From: Gammaproteobacteria bacterium
Lineage (GTDB): Bacteria > Pseudomonadota > Gammaproteobacteria > Arenicellales > Poriferihabitantaceae
Assembly (NCBI GenBank): GCA_024644945.1
Contig: JAHEGU010000019.1
Location: 1-50,989 of the forward strand
Length of the DNA stretch: 50,989 nucleotides
Direction of reading: 5' to 3'
This document shows, in pieces, positions 24,969-33,665 of this stretch. Both the position numbers and the translations under genes were made by a program. A model generated the notes under the pieces. It had not been told where the DNA came from, did no database searches, and saw only the letters and a program-made list of their open reading frames with translations. Each line of letters starts with the position of its first letter. The stretch's first letter is position 1.

Positions 24969-25241
24969 ATGAGTTCCAATACCGTATTAAAAAAATCGCG
25001 CAAAGGTCATTTAGTAATGCGCGATCGTTCCAGTGGATTGTCGATGATGCAGCGTCGTCTGTTAATTCTGGTGGACAGCAAACGCACCGCAGAAGAAATC
25101 ACTAAAGAAATTGACGCCAAGCAAAGCAGGGAGGACTTACAGGCGCTTGTCGATGCATGGTATCAGGCGTTAGCGGATAATCCGGCCAATCTTACCCGTG
25201 TATATGGAATTAGATCTACGTTGCTGGCTAAACCTATTTAA
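24969..25241 (+). CDS. small protein of unknown function (possible winged-helix fold)
   Basis: 90 residues, basic at the N-terminus (KKSRKGHLVMRDR). The segment GLSMMQRRLLILVDSKRTAE followed by EITKEI resembles the 'L...QR.LL.L.DG.R....I' pattern seen in small helix-turn-helix or winged-helix modules of regulatory proteins. No further signature is seen. It opens a plus-strand gene group, with only 15 bases to the FKBP gene, so cotranscription is likely. A regulatory or adaptor role is an inference. Confidence 0.6.
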   Translation: MSSNTVLKKSRKGHLVMRDRSSGLSMMQRRLLILVDSKRTAEEITKEIDAKQSREDLQALVDAWYQALADNPANLTRVYGIRSTLLAKPI

Positions 25242-25256
25242 AACTTTCAGAGTGCA

Positions 25257-25745
25257 TTGACTATATCGGTTGCAAAAGACAAGGTAGTGGCATTTCACTA
25301 CCGTTTGTACGAAGGCGATGAGATCCTTGAAAATTCTTGGGAAGGTGATCAGCAGGTATTATACCTGCATGGCCATCGCGGCATGCTGGCAGCTTTGGAG
25401 GAAGCGCTTGAAGGGAGGCAATGCGGAGATCAGTTTGATATCACGCTGCCACCAGAAAAAGCCTATGGTTTCCGCAAGGAAGCTGCTTTTGAACGGGTTC
25501 CGACAAAATACCTGATGTCGAAGAAAAAGCCACGACCCGGCAATGTGGTGCATATTAGTACTCAGCAAGGGCCACGGGAAGTGGTCGTGATGAAAGTAGG
25601 GCGGTTCAATGTTGACGTGGATACAAACCATCCTTTGGCAGGAAAAACGCTACGTTTTGAGATTGAAATTGGAGAAGTACGGGATGCGACCGCAGAGGAG
25701 CTTGCCCATGGGCATGCCCATGGTGCTGGCGGCCACCAACATTGA
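25257..25745 (+). CDS. FKBP-type peptidyl-prolyl isomerase, SlyD-like
   Basis: 162 residues starting at TTG (TTG ACT ATA TCG). The FKBP core opens with VVAFHYRLYEGDEILENSWE and contains LYLHGHRGMLAALEEALEGR plus the G..FDITLPPEKAYGFR block, in which the insert-in-flap domain follows (VPTKYL onward). The C-terminus is a short His-rich tail (HGHAHGAGGHQH), a common nickel/zinc-binding feature of SlyD-type proteins. It isomerises prolyl bonds and acts as a chaperone in the cytoplasm. The TGA stop overlaps a TTG start of the next gene (TTGA at 25742-25745). Confidence 0.88.
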   Translation: MTISVAKDKVVAFHYRLYEGDEILENSWEGDQQVLYLHGHRGMLAALEEALEGRQCGDQFDITLPPEKAYGFRKEAAFERVPTKYLMSKKKPRPGNVVHISTQQGPREVVVMKVGRFNVDVDTNHPLAGKTLRFEIEIGEVRDATAEELAHGHAHGAGGHQH

Positions 25746-26929
25746 ATCCATCGAACACCGCTATGCAAGCACCTGATCGCGGATTCCCTGTTAGTGAGTT
25801 CGAATCCAGAGTCGATAAGCTTCAGAGTACCATGCACCGGCTGCGCTGCGACGGGGTCATTCTTACGACCGAGCCCAATGTGCGTTATTACAGCGGCTTC
25901 TTTACGCAATTCTGGCAAAGTCCGACAAGACCCTGGTTCCTGATAATACCCCTTGATGGAAAACCGCTGGCAGTGATTCCAGAGATTGGTGCCAGTGGAA
26001 TGGAGCAAACGTGGGTTGACGACATTCGAACCTGGGCGTCACCACAGCCTGATGATGACGGCATATCTTTGTTGGCAGCGGCGATTGAAGAGCTGCCGTC
26101 AAGGTTCGGTCAGATTGGCATGACATTGGGGGTGGAAAGTGTGCTGCGTATGCCGGTGAGCAACTTTCATAAACTCGAGGGTATGTTGAAAGGCCGGCAT
26201 ATCGTCGATATTGCGGAGGCGATTCATCAATTGAGAATGGTCAAATCTCCTCTCGAAATCGATAAAACCCGGTATATCTGCGGCCTGGCCTCTGAATCTT
26301 TTGAAAAAGTATCGGATATTGCATCGATTGGTATGACAGAGCGAGAGATCTGTCGAGGCATGCAGCTCGATCTTCTCGGCCGGGGTGCTGATAGCTGCGG
26401 TTATATGGTGGCTGGTTCTGGCAAGGGCGGATATGACAGTATCATCATGGGGCCAACGGACCGGATAATAGACGACGGTGACCTGTTGATTATCGATACC
26501 GGCTCAACCTGGGACGGATATTTCTGTGACTTCAATCGAAACTGGGCATTTGGCCATGCTGAGGCTGACACACGCAAGGCTTACGAAACGGTGTGGCAGG
26601 CTACAGAAGCCGGATTTGAAGTTGCTCGACTCGGCGCGACGACCAGCGATATTTGGAATGCTATGAATAATATTATGATCGCGGGTGGAAGTCTGGGTAA
26701 CGAGGTCGGTCGGCTTGGACATGGTTTAGGGATTGAATTGACTGAGCGCCCATCAAACACAAGTTCCGATGACACTGCGCTCAGGGAGGGCATGGTGATT
26801 ACTCTCGAGCCCGGTATGACTTTTGCTCCTGGGCGACAGATGGTGCACGAGGAAAATATTGTGATTACCTCGGACGGTGCTGAATGGCTTTCAATACGCG
26901 CGACGCCGGAATTACCGGTAGTTAACTGA
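25742..26929 (+). CDS. M24-family metallohydrolase (Xaa-Pro aminopeptidase / creatinase fold)
   Basis: 395 residues. An N-terminal creatinase-like domain (about 20-165) precedes the pita-bread catalytic domain. All five metal ligands are present with PepP-like spacing: D252 (IIDTGS), D263 (FCDFNR), H327 (GHGLG), E356 (LEPGMT) and E370 (HEENIV), so a dinuclear centre is expected. In many bacteria such enzymes act on dipeptides or on cyclic or modified amino acids (for example ectoine hydrolase) rather than as general aminopeptidases. The TTG at 25742 overlaps the FKBP stop; an ATG at 25763 is an alternative start. The next gene encodes an Asp/Glu-racemase-like enzyme 11 bases on, which hints at a joint small-molecule pathway. 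Confidence 0.88.
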   Translation: MNPSNTAMQAPDRGFPVSEFESRVDKLQSTMHRLRCDGVILTTEPNVRYYSGFFTQFWQSPTRPWFLIIPLDGKPLAVIPEIGASGMEQTWVDDIRTWASPQPDDDGISLLAAAIEELPSRFGQIGMTLGVESVLRMPVSNFHKLEGMLKGRHIVDIAEAIHQLRMVKSPLEIDKTRYICGLASESFEKVSDIASIGMTEREICRGMQLDLLGRGADSCGYMVAGSGKGGYDSIIMGPTDRIIDDGDLLIIDTGSTWDGYFCDFNRNWAFGHAEADTRKAYETVWQATEAGFEVARLGATTSDIWNAMNNIMIAGGSLGNEVGRLGHGLGIELTERPSNTSSDDTALREGMVITLEPGMTFAPGRQMVHEENIVITSDGAEWLSIRATPELPVVN

Positions 26930-26940
26930 CGGAAAGAATA

Positions 26941-27723
26941 ATGAATATAAGTTTAGATAATCCGAGGATTGTTGATCTTCAAGAAAACATCGCATTGCAG
27001 GACATTGCGCCCGACGGTCGCGTTGGAATTGTTGCGCTGTCAACTGACTACAATCTGGAACAGGACATTCGTCGCATGTTGCCGGATGCAATTGAGGTGT
27101 TTACCAACCGAGTTCTCTACCTTAACCCGATGACTTCGGAAAACTTGCTGGCGATGGCGGGAGATATTGAGCGTGCGGCTAGCGGAATCTTGCCCGGGCT
27201 TGGGGTAGATGTGGCGATTTATGGATGCACCTCGGGAACAGCTGTGATTGGATACGATCGTATACGGAAGTTGATCCAAAAGTCGCATCCCACGGCGCCG
27301 GTCACCACACCCCTGATTGCTGCGGTGGAAGGATTGAAAGCAATGGATGCACATAGAATATCTGTCTTAACACCTTACAATCGGGAGATAAATCATGGAT
27401 TGGCCGAGTATCTGGAACAGTCTGGATTAGAGATCGCACATCTGGTGGGGCTAGGGTTTGATAACGACTTGGATGTAACCCGTGTGACACCCGATGAGAT
27501 CTTTCGATTGGGTACAGAACATTTTGATTCGAGTGCCGATGCCTTGTTTATTTCATGCACCGCGTTCCGCGCCTCTCTCGCCATTGAGCGCTTAGAAAAA
27601 AAAATTGGAAAGCCGGTAGTGAGTAGTAACCAGGCACTAGCCTGGCATTGTATGCAGTTACTTCATTGTGATCGGGATGTGGTTGGTTTCGGTCGTCTTT
27701 TTCGATCCCGAATGAGTCACTGA
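26941..27723 (+). CDS. Asp/Glu/hydantoin racemase superfamily (maleate isomerase / arylmalonate decarboxylase-like)
   Basis: 260 residues. The two catalytic cysteine motifs of the superfamily are visible: C96 in AIYGCTSGTAVIG and C206 in LFISCTAFRA. PLIAAVEGL and ISVLTPYNREIN also match this fold. Maleate cis-trans isomerase, arylmalonate decarboxylase and the ectoine-utilisation protein EutA share this arrangement. The association with an M24 hydrolase resembles the eutA-eutD pairing of ectoine catabolism, but the other genes of that pathway (eutB, eutC, eutE, aminotransferase) are absent here. The substrate is therefore open. It is tightly linked to the upstream M24 gene. Confidence 0.85.
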   Translation: MNISLDNPRIVDLQENIALQDIAPDGRVGIVALSTDYNLEQDIRRMLPDAIEVFTNRVLYLNPMTSENLLAMAGDIERAASGILPGLGVDVAIYGCTSGTAVIGYDRIRKLIQKSHPTAPVTTPLIAAVEGLKAMDAHRISVLTPYNREINHGLAEYLEQSGLEIAHLVGLGFDNDLDVTRVTPDEIFRLGTEHFDSSADALFISCTAFRASLAIERLEKKIGKPVVSSNQALAWHCMQLLHCDRDVVGFGRLFRSRMSH

Positions 27724-27753
27724 TTTTGGAATCGAAAGGTTGAATCTAGCGAC

Positions 27754-28185
27754 ATGTGGAAAATATTATTAGTGAATATATTTTTAACTGCGGCAGCGGT
27801 TTGGATTCACTATGAAGCTTTGCATTTGATGGCGGATCGTTTGGTGCATGTCACGCATCGTCGCAGGATACATTTATTGATGAGTGTGTTTGGAGCGCTG
27901 GGTGCACACCTGTTGGAGGTCGGGTTGTATGGACTGGCGTTTTATCTTCTGGTTCAGTCCGGTGAGATGGGGGATCTAATTGGTAGCGCCAACAATTCCT
28001 TTGGAGATTGTCTCTACTTCTCGATCAGCAACTATACCAGCCTTGGTATGGGTGATATTCAGCCAAGCGGTCAGCTGCGCTTTGTAGCGGGATTGGAGGC
28101 TTTGACCGGCTTGGTGTTGATTACCTGGACCGCTTCATTCCTGTTCCTCGAAATGCAGAAAATTTGGAATCGATCGAATCGTTAG
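27754..28185 (+). CDS. two-pore-domain-type K+ channel-like membrane protein (Ion_trans_2)
   Basis: 143 residues with three hydrophobic helices (about 5-28, 42-68, 105-133). A pore loop between the second and third helices contains FSISNYTSLGMGDIQPSG. The filter reads S-L-G-M-G-D (96-101) where canonical channels have T-V-G-Y-G-D, so potassium selectivity is uncertain. There is no RCK or ligand domain. It is the last gene of the plus-strand group (30 bases after the racemase-like gene), although a functional link with those enzymes is not evident. Confidence 0.75.
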   Translation: MWKILLVNIFLTAAAVWIHYEALHLMADRLVHVTHRRRIHLLMSVFGALGAHLLEVGLYGLAFYLLVQSGEMGDLIGSANNSFGDCLYFSISNYTSLGMGDIQPSGQLRFVAGLEALTGLVLITWTASFLFLEMQKIWNRSNR

Positions 28186-28225
28186 GATGATCTCGTTAGG
28201 GCGATGGCGAATTATCATGAGCGAA

Positions 28226-29323
28226 TTATTGTGAGATTAGAAATTCTGACACGCGGTCGCCGAATTCCTGGGTGCTCACCATAGTGATATCAATTCCGGG
28301 TTTGGATAAATCGGGAGTCGAGTAGCCTGCAGCAAACACGCTTTGCATAGCTTTCCACAGATTCTTCGCCTCTTCATCCATGCCGAAGCTCATCTCCAGC
28401 ATCATCGCAACGGAGCCAATCATGGAGTAGGGATTAGCAATGTTTTTTCCGGCAATATCGGGGGCCGAGCCATGGGAAGGTTCGTAGTAGGATTTCTCAG
28501 GACCGACACAAGCGGAAGGCATTAGTCCCAGCGAGCCGAGAATACCTCCGGCCTGATCACTGAGTATGTCACCAAACAGATTTTCCATTACCATGACGTC
28601 GAATTGACCGGGGTTCAGGCAAAGGTAAGTAGCCGCTGCGTCGACTAGCACATGCTCCACTTCCACAGCAGGGTAATCCTCGCTGACTTCGCCTACGATA
28701 TCGGTCCATAGGACACTGGATTTGAGCACGTTGCTCTTGTGGATGCTGTGCAGTACCCGCTTTCGTTTCATCGCGGTCTGAAAACCGGTCTCGACAATGC
28801 GGCGAATCTGATTTTCATCATATTCCAACATTTCGCGGGCGTATCTTAGCCCCTGGTCATTGATGCCGGTCTCTTTCTCGCCAAAATATAATCCACCCAC
28901 CAATTCCCTGATAATAATGATATCGATACCGTCGCCGATAATTTCTGGCTTGAGTGGCGAAAAATGCGCCAACGAAGCGGGAAGGTAGACTGGACGGAAA
29001 TTGGCGAAAGTATCGTAACGTCTGCGCATTGGCAGCAAGGCGCCGCGTTCAGGTAGTTCCTCCACGGGAATTTTTTTGGATTCCTCATGGCTGAGTCCAA
29101 TAGTACCTTTCAAGATCGCGTCGGCTTGGTCACATATTTTCTTGGTTTCCTCGGGAAAACTATGACCGGTATTGAACCAGGCGGATGCACCGAACTCTCC
29201 CGGCATCAACTCGAAACTGACGTCGTTACGTTCCTCGACGAGTTTTAAGATTTTGATCGCCTCAGCCATTATCTCTTCACCGATACCATCACCGGCAAGC
29301 ACTGCAATTTTGTAGTTTTTCAT
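28226..29323 (-). CDS. leuB: 3-isopropylmalate dehydrogenase
   Basis: 365 residues, the usual LeuB length. The N-terminus IAVLAGDGIGEEIMAEAIKI, the segment FANFRPVYLP, RELVGGLYFGEKE and the metal-binding NLFGDILSDQAGGILGSLG with EPSHGSAPDIAGKNIANP are all diagnostic of the isocitrate/isopropylmalate dehydrogenase family. The RELxGGxYFGE motif points to LeuB rather than isocitrate or tartrate dehydrogenase. The reaction is NAD-dependent oxidative decarboxylation of 3-isopropylmalate in leucine synthesis. leuA, leuC and leuD are not nearby. The next gene upstream encodes an ECHDC3-like protein 25 bases away, and the two may be cotranscribed. Confidence 0.9.
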   Translation of the reverse strand: MKNYKIAVLAGDGIGEEIMAEAIKILKLVEERNDVSFELMPGEFGASAWFNTGHSFPEETKKICDQADAILKGTIGLSHEESKKIPVEELPERGALLPMRRRYDTFANFRPVYLPASLAHFSPLKPEIIGDGIDIIIIRELVGGLYFGEKETGINDQGLRYAREMLEYDENQIRRIVETGFQTAMKRKRVLHSIHKSNVLKSSVLWTDIVGEVSEDYPAVEVEHVLVDAAATYLCLNPGQFDVMVMENLFGDILSDQAGGILGSLGLMPSACVGPEKSYYEPSHGSAPDIAGKNIANPYSMIGSVAMMLEMSFGMDEEAKNLWKAMQSVFAAGYSTPDLSKPGIDITMVSTQEFGDRVSEFLISQ

Positions 29324-29348
29324 TGAGGTTATTTAAGCTAGGTAAAGG

Positions 29349-30131
29349 CTAAGATGAAGGCCAGTTCGGCTTCCTTTTTTCAATAAAAGCATCAATCCCT
29401 TCGCGGGTTTCGTCGAGCATCATATTTCCGGAGATGGCGTCGGTAGCATTCGAATAAGCCTGATTGAGTTCCTGGTCAAGCTGCTGGTAAAAAAGTTTTT
29501 TTCCAAGCCTTACCACCCTGGGTGGTTTGCTCGAGATTTCCTGTGCCAGAGCGAGGACGCTTTCATCCAGTTCTTCATCAGCTGTAACCTGATTGACGAG
29601 ACCATATTCCAGTGCGGTGCTGGCATCGATGAATTCTCCAGTCAGCAGCATTTTCATGGCGCGCTTGCGCGACACATTGCGCGAAAGCGCAACCGCCGGG
29701 GTAGAGCAGAAGAGGCCAAGATTTATGCCGGATACCGCAAAGCGGCAATGCTCTGCCGCTACTGCGAGATCGCAGGTGGCAACCAACTGACAGCCTGCGG
29801 CGGTGGCCATTCCCTGCACCCGAGCGATGACCGGTTGTGGCAACCCGACGATTTTCTGCATCATCTCGCTGCATAAGGAAAACAATTGATGCTGATAAGG
29901 GTGGTCATCGTTTGCCCGCATCTGCTTCAAATCATGCCCGGCGCAAAAAGCTTTGCCGCTGGCTGCAAGGACTACTACCCTTACTGAGGGATCTTCCGCC
30001 ACCTGGTCAAGTGCCTCGATCACCGCCTGCATCAACTCTTCTGAGAGAGCATTATATTGCCCGGGGCGATTGAGGGTCAGAGTGCATATAGGACCTGACT
30101 GGCTCTTCAACAGAATAGGTTGATCAGTCAT
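29349..30131 (-). CDS. enoyl-CoA hydratase/isomerase family protein, ECHDC3-like
   Basis: 260-residue crotonase-fold protein. AFCAGHDLKQM (61-71) and the AAGCQLVATCDLAVA region (111-125) align well with human ECHDC3, including FAVSGINLGLFCSTPAVAL (131-149). Both catalytic glutamates of classical enoyl-CoA hydratase are replaced: Q115 where GGGCE has Glu, and N137 where the second Glu should be. Classical hydratase activity is therefore unlikely, and the physiological reaction of this subgroup is not established. Upstream of leuB on the same strand, 25 bases apart. Confidence 0.85.
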   Translation of the reverse strand: MTDQPILLKSQSGPICTLTLNRPGQYNALSEELMQAVIEALDQVAEDPSVRVVVLAASGKAFCAGHDLKQMRANDDHPYQHQLFSLCSEMMQKIVGLPQPVIARVQGMATAAGCQLVATCDLAVAAEHCRFAVSGINLGLFCSTPAVALSRNVSRKRAMKMLLTGEFIDASTALEYGLVNQVTADEELDESVLALAQEISSKPPRVVRLGKKLFYQQLDQELNQAYSNATDAISGNMMLDETREGIDAFIEKRKPNWPSS

Positions 30132-30184
30132 GTACGAATTCCCACTAACGAAGAAGCATCAACGCAGTGATGGTTAAACTGTTG

Positions 30185-30655
30185 TTAACCCGATTTGTCC
30201 ACCATAAACTGAACCGCGGCGGATACTTCTTCATCGCTCAATGACGGATTACCTCCCTTCGCAGGCATGACACCTGCTTCACCCTGATAGCCTTGTATCG
30301 CGTGGTCTATCAAGATATCCATTCCTTGCGTAATGCGCGGCGCCCAGCCATCTGGGTCCCCGAGTTTTGGTGCCCCGGCTATGCCCGCAGTATGACAAGC
30401 GGCGCAGGCGGTATTGTAGACAGACTCACCATCCACCGAGCCGGCCGCGACCTGCATCGATTCGGTTGTTGTCGCGGCTGCTTCTTGAGCCTGCGCCGCG
30501 GCAGCAGCGGCTTCTTCCGTCGTCATAATATTCAGCGACCCTACTGCGGATAGTCGCTGCTCAAGAGATTCCTGCGAGTTATGGTCAGCAATGGCTACAA
30601 CACTCGCGATCGCGAGTGAAAGCCCCGAAATCAGGGCCAGGTTGATTGTTTTCAT
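30185..30655 (-). CDS. periplasmic c-type cytochrome (cytochrome c5-like)
   Basis: 156 residues. A cleavable signal peptide (MKTINLALISGLSLAIASVV, then AIA-D) is followed by an unusual Ala-rich helical stretch (about 45-72). One heme-binding site, CAACH (84-88), lies in a YNTACAACHTAG.AGAPKLGD context, with GVMPAKGG providing the distal methionine. This is the c5 (class IE) layout: 'Y...C..CH..G..G.P..GD...W..R'. It should shuttle electrons in the periplasm, for example to a terminal oxidase. Monocistronic or linked to the ECHDC3-like gene (about 50 bases). Confidence 0.88.
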   Translation of the reverse strand: MKTINLALISGLSLAIASVVAIADHNSQESLEQRLSAVGSLNIMTTEEAAAAAAQAQEAAATTTESMQVAAGSVDGESVYNTACAACHTAGIAGAPKLGDPDGWAPRITQGMDILIDHAIQGYQGEAGVMPAKGGNPSLSDEEVSAAVQFMVDKSG

Positions 30656-30938
30656 GGAATATTCTAGAAAAAATAAGGGTGCACATCATCAAAATTCGAG
30701 GCGCAATTATACCCGAATGGAGCGGGTTCCCACATGGCGAATTAGTCAGATTTGACCGATGCCTTAAGTCATCTACGGAGCGCCAGAACATGCCAGGAGC
30801 CCAATCATTTAATCTGTAAATTAGCTATTTACTCCATGGGCCGTGGCACCTGCTCCAGTCCAAGGAGATCCTGCAATGGTGGGAAATTCCTGAACTTTTC
30901 GGGTGCTTGATTGTGTAATTATTGATGCTTATCGAATG

Positions 30939-31436
30939 TTATGGCAACAAGGTAAGCTGATAGCTGGTTTCGCTACCTGAACTCTTTTTAACTATGAACC
31001 TGGCTGTGGATGGTGTCAGATTCTGTTCGAACTCATCAATTGAAATTTGATCACTACGGAACTCTATATAGTTGGAAACAGAACCTTGATTGAAAAATAT
31101 AAGTACCGACAGCAATCCTGCATCGATTATGGATTGTCTATTATCGCCAGGCCAGTCCCAGTTAAACGGGCAACTCGCTTTCTTGTGCTGTGGTTTAAAG
31201 CTTGTAAATCCCTTGACTTGCTGCCAGGAAAAATCGGTGATGTCTGCTAATATCAGAGTTGAATTAGAGTTCGCGGCTTGTTCGATTTTTTGTGCGAAGT
31301 GAACTCTCAGCTCCGCCCGAGCCGCGCACTCGGTGTTTCTGTTCCAGTAATAAAAACCCATGACCAGTAAAACAACCAGTGGCACAATATATGTCACCGG
31401 TTTCGCCGGTATGGCATCCAGCGCCTTGTGAATCAA
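30939..31436 (-). CDS. hypothetical membrane-anchored protein
   Basis: 165 residues with one N-terminal membrane helix (about 13-31, VTYIVPLVVLLVMGFYYW) followed by a soluble, probably periplasmic domain. The soluble part contains a Trp-rich motif (FSWQQVKGFTSFKPQHK and CPFNWDWPG) and ends in short strands (ARFIVKK, YQLTLLP). I recognise no family. Confidence 0.55.
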   Translation of the reverse strand: MIHKALDAIPAKPVTYIVPLVVLLVMGFYYWNRNTECAARAELRVHFAQKIEQAANSNSTLILADITDFSWQQVKGFTSFKPQHKKASCPFNWDWPGDNRQSIIDAGLLSVLIFFNQGSVSNYIEFRSDQISIDEFEQNLTPSTARFIVKKSSGSETSYQLTLLP

Positions 31437-31517
31437 AGTGCGTTACCTCAAGGGCTTATTTCAGTGACCCTGGAAATCATTCCAGGCGAATTATGCAGAA
31501 ACGCTTTATAAGATAAA

Positions 31518-31547
31518 GCCCCTTCACAGCAAAAGCCGGGAAGGGGC
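31518..31547 (-). terminator. intrinsic terminator of the amt operon
   Basis: GCCCCTTC and GAAGGGGC flank a 14-base loop. On the minus strand the stem is followed by TTTATCTTATAAAG. It lies about 35 bases after the stop of the small amt-linked gene. Confidence 0.65.
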
Positions 31548-31582
31548 CGATTGTGAGCTAATATTCAGCGGATAAACTTGAT

Positions 31583-31831
31583 TTACCCACCTGTCATATC
31601 ACTGATTTCCCGCTTGGTTTCACTATCGAGGACGTTGCCCACACCACCCCGTTTATTAATATCCTCCAGATCTTTATTAAACTCAGCGGACTCTTCCTTT
31701 ATCTGCCAGATATGCCAGATGATCCAGAAAGCCAGCCCAAGAATCGTCAGCAGACCCTCTGTCCCAACGAATGGATAAATTGGGCCAAATGCGTCTACAT
31801 TGACCCAGTTGTCTACCATACCAGTTGCCAT
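31583..31831 (-). CDS. 82-residue membrane protein linked to the ammonium transporter
   Basis: One hydrophobic helix (about 24-43: TEGLLTILGLAFWIIWHIWQ) is followed by a charged, probably helical cytoplasmic tail (KEESAEFNKDLEDINKRGG). It lies 55 bases downstream of the ammonium transporter gene on the same strand, with a terminator after it, so the two form an operon. The position suggests an accessory or regulatory peptide for Amt. This is inference, as no sequence family is recognised. Confidence 0.7.
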   Translation of the reverse strand: MATGMVDNWVNVDAFGPIYPFVGTEGLLTILGLAFWIIWHIWQIKEESAEFNKDLEDINKRGGVGNVLDSETKREISDMTGG

Positions 31832-31886
31832 GATTGTTCTCCTGTAATTAGAAGTTAGATTGTAATAACACGTTCAATATGTGAGC

Positions 31887-33287
31887 TTAGACTTCACTTC
31901 GGATTGCTTCTTTAAGATCGCGCGCATCCGCTTCCCGCTGTTCCTCGAAATTGATGTCCAAACCTACCATTTCAATTTCACGTGGAATTCGCAGCATACC
32001 CATTGAGTTCAGGATCTTGGACATGATCCATGCAGGAACAAATCCAAGCACGAAGAACATGATAATCGCGCCCAAGAAATTCCCCCACGGAGTGATCGGT
32101 GCATACCCTTCGAATGGAGAAGATGGATATCCCCATAACATGAAGCCTGCAATGACAACGCCCAGGAATCCGGCGTAGCCATGAACCGCTACGGCACCGA
32201 CTGCATCGTCTATCTTAAAGCGTCGTTCCACCCAGAAATGCATTTTGTATATGATGACAACGACAAACGCACCGATCAGCATTGCCTGAATCGGGTGATA
32301 GAGATCGTTACCTGAAGACGCGCCAATCACACCGGCAAGCCCGCCTGAGTAAGTCCAGAAGGCATCGCCATTAGAAACTATGTACGCCGCCATCAATCCG
32401 CCAGACAGAGACATCAGGAAGTTGAGTGTGATCGCAGATAATGTCGTCGGTTGCAGGTAAATATTAGTGGCGCTGAAGTAAGACTTATCTGCTACGTCAA
32501 GCATGTCGCCACCATACACATCGATAACCGGGATATTACAAGCGACGTAGAATCCCCAGAATCCGGTATAGATGAGGAATAGCCCAATGGTGACCAGCCA
32601 TGGATTATGTGGGTGAATATCCCTTGGCGTTCCGTCTGCGCGAAACTTTCCAATTCTTGGTCCCAGTACTACCAGCACACCGAGCGCGAAACCTCCGGCA
32701 ATGGCATGTATAACACCGGACGCATAGGCATCGTGGTAACCCAGCTTCTGTACCATCCAGCCATTCCATGACCAGCCCCAGGCTGCATCAATGATCCAGG
32801 TAACCGAGCCGATCAGTACGGCAAGAATCCAGAATGCACTTGGACGTATACGCTCTATCACTGAGCCGGAAACGATGGAGGCGGCAGTCCATGAAAACAG
32901 CAAAAAGGCTGCCCAGAATACGCCATTGATGCGGGCCCAATATGCGGTGTCATCGACAGTGAGTGTGTCCTGAGTCGCCAGGCCACCCATGTGCGCACCC
33001 ATCAGTTCGCTCCAGGGTGTTGCATGGGGAGCGGATACCAGAGGACCAATAATCCATGGGCCATTCACAAAGGCAAAATAAATCCACCACCCAAAGAAGA
33101 AAAACGTGATGGTGACCAGCGGGATGAGCATCGTGTTTTTCATCAACGTATGCATGTGACTCTTGTAGCGTGAAGCGCCCACTTCATACATACAGAATCC
33201 GACGTGGATCAGAAACATAAAGACCACGGTGACCCAGTAATAAAACTCTGTAAATATAACGACTAGCGATGAAAGTTCATTAGTCAT
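31887..33287 (-). CDS. amt: ammonium transporter (Amt family)
   Basis: 466 residues with about 11 membrane helices and no signal peptide. The conserved conduction-site residues are present: D186 and H194 in HDAYASGVIHAIAGG (equivalent to D160 and H168 of AmtB) and H369 in DDAVGAVAVHGYAG (H318). Other regions diverge from AmtB: the first helix reads FCMYEVGASRYKSHMH, and IDAAWGWSWNGWM replaces the usual periplasmic segment. No glnK gene is next to it, although amt is usually paired with one. It is followed by a small one-helix protein gene. Function: uptake of ammonium/ammonia across the inner membrane. Confidence 0.9.
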   Translation of the reverse strand: MTNELSSLVVIFTEFYYWVTVVFMFLIHVGFCMYEVGASRYKSHMHTLMKNTMLIPLVTITFFFFGWWIYFAFVNGPWIIGPLVSAPHATPWSELMGAHMGGLATQDTLTVDDTAYWARINGVFWAAFLLFSWTAASIVSGSVIERIRPSAFWILAVLIGSVTWIIDAAWGWSWNGWMVQKLGYHDAYASGVIHAIAGGFALGVLVVLGPRIGKFRADGTPRDIHPHNPWLVTIGLFLIYTGFWGFYVACNIPVIDVYGGDMLDVADKSYFSATNIYLQPTTLSAITLNFLMSLSGGLMAAYIVSNGDAFWTYSGGLAGVIGASSGNDLYHPIQAMLIGAFVVVIIYKMHFWVERRFKIDDAVGAVAVHGYAGFLGVVIAGFMLWGYPSSPFEGYAPITPWGNFLGAIIMFFVLGFVPAWIMSKILNSMGMLRIPREIEMVGLDINFEEQREADARDLKEAIRSEV

Positions 33288-33665
33288 AGTTCTAATTCCT
33301 CATTGCGGTGAAAATATAAATGTTTTTTGAGATCTCGAGTTTTCATCGATTTAAACAGGCGAAATGCCGGAATACATCTCTGTTAATTGTTTACTCGCTT
33401 GTTAGTGTAGTTAAGTGTTTCGAAATAACAGTTGCGTTTGACAGGCCCTCTCTGTGAATGGTCTGTTTATTGATCCTTTTCGGGTAAATAAAGGACCAGC
33501 TGATAACAAAAACTAGCATTGCGCCTCGGCAATCAAATTACGATATATTAATCAGCGTAGTACGCAACGAAACTAATTCTACTTGCAAATAGAGTAATAA
33601 CAAACTCTCATTTAGCTGATTCGGTATAGTTTTGGTTCAAAACTATGGGCTTTATTAAGGCTTTA
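33288..33665. other. intergenic region with a perfect 9-bp hairpin
   Basis: About 380 gene-free bases. It should contain the amt promoter on the minus strand; no sigma-54 -24/-12 element was seen. ATAGTTTTG and CAAAACTAT with a GTT loop (33626-33646) form a perfect hairpin 20 bases after the stop codon of the RhtB-family gene. It has no T tract, so its role is unclear. Confidence 0.45.

Noticed and set aside
33288..33665. Sigma-54 promoter for amt
   Set aside because: I looked for the -24/-12 GG-N10-GC pattern on the minus strand and did not find a convincing one.
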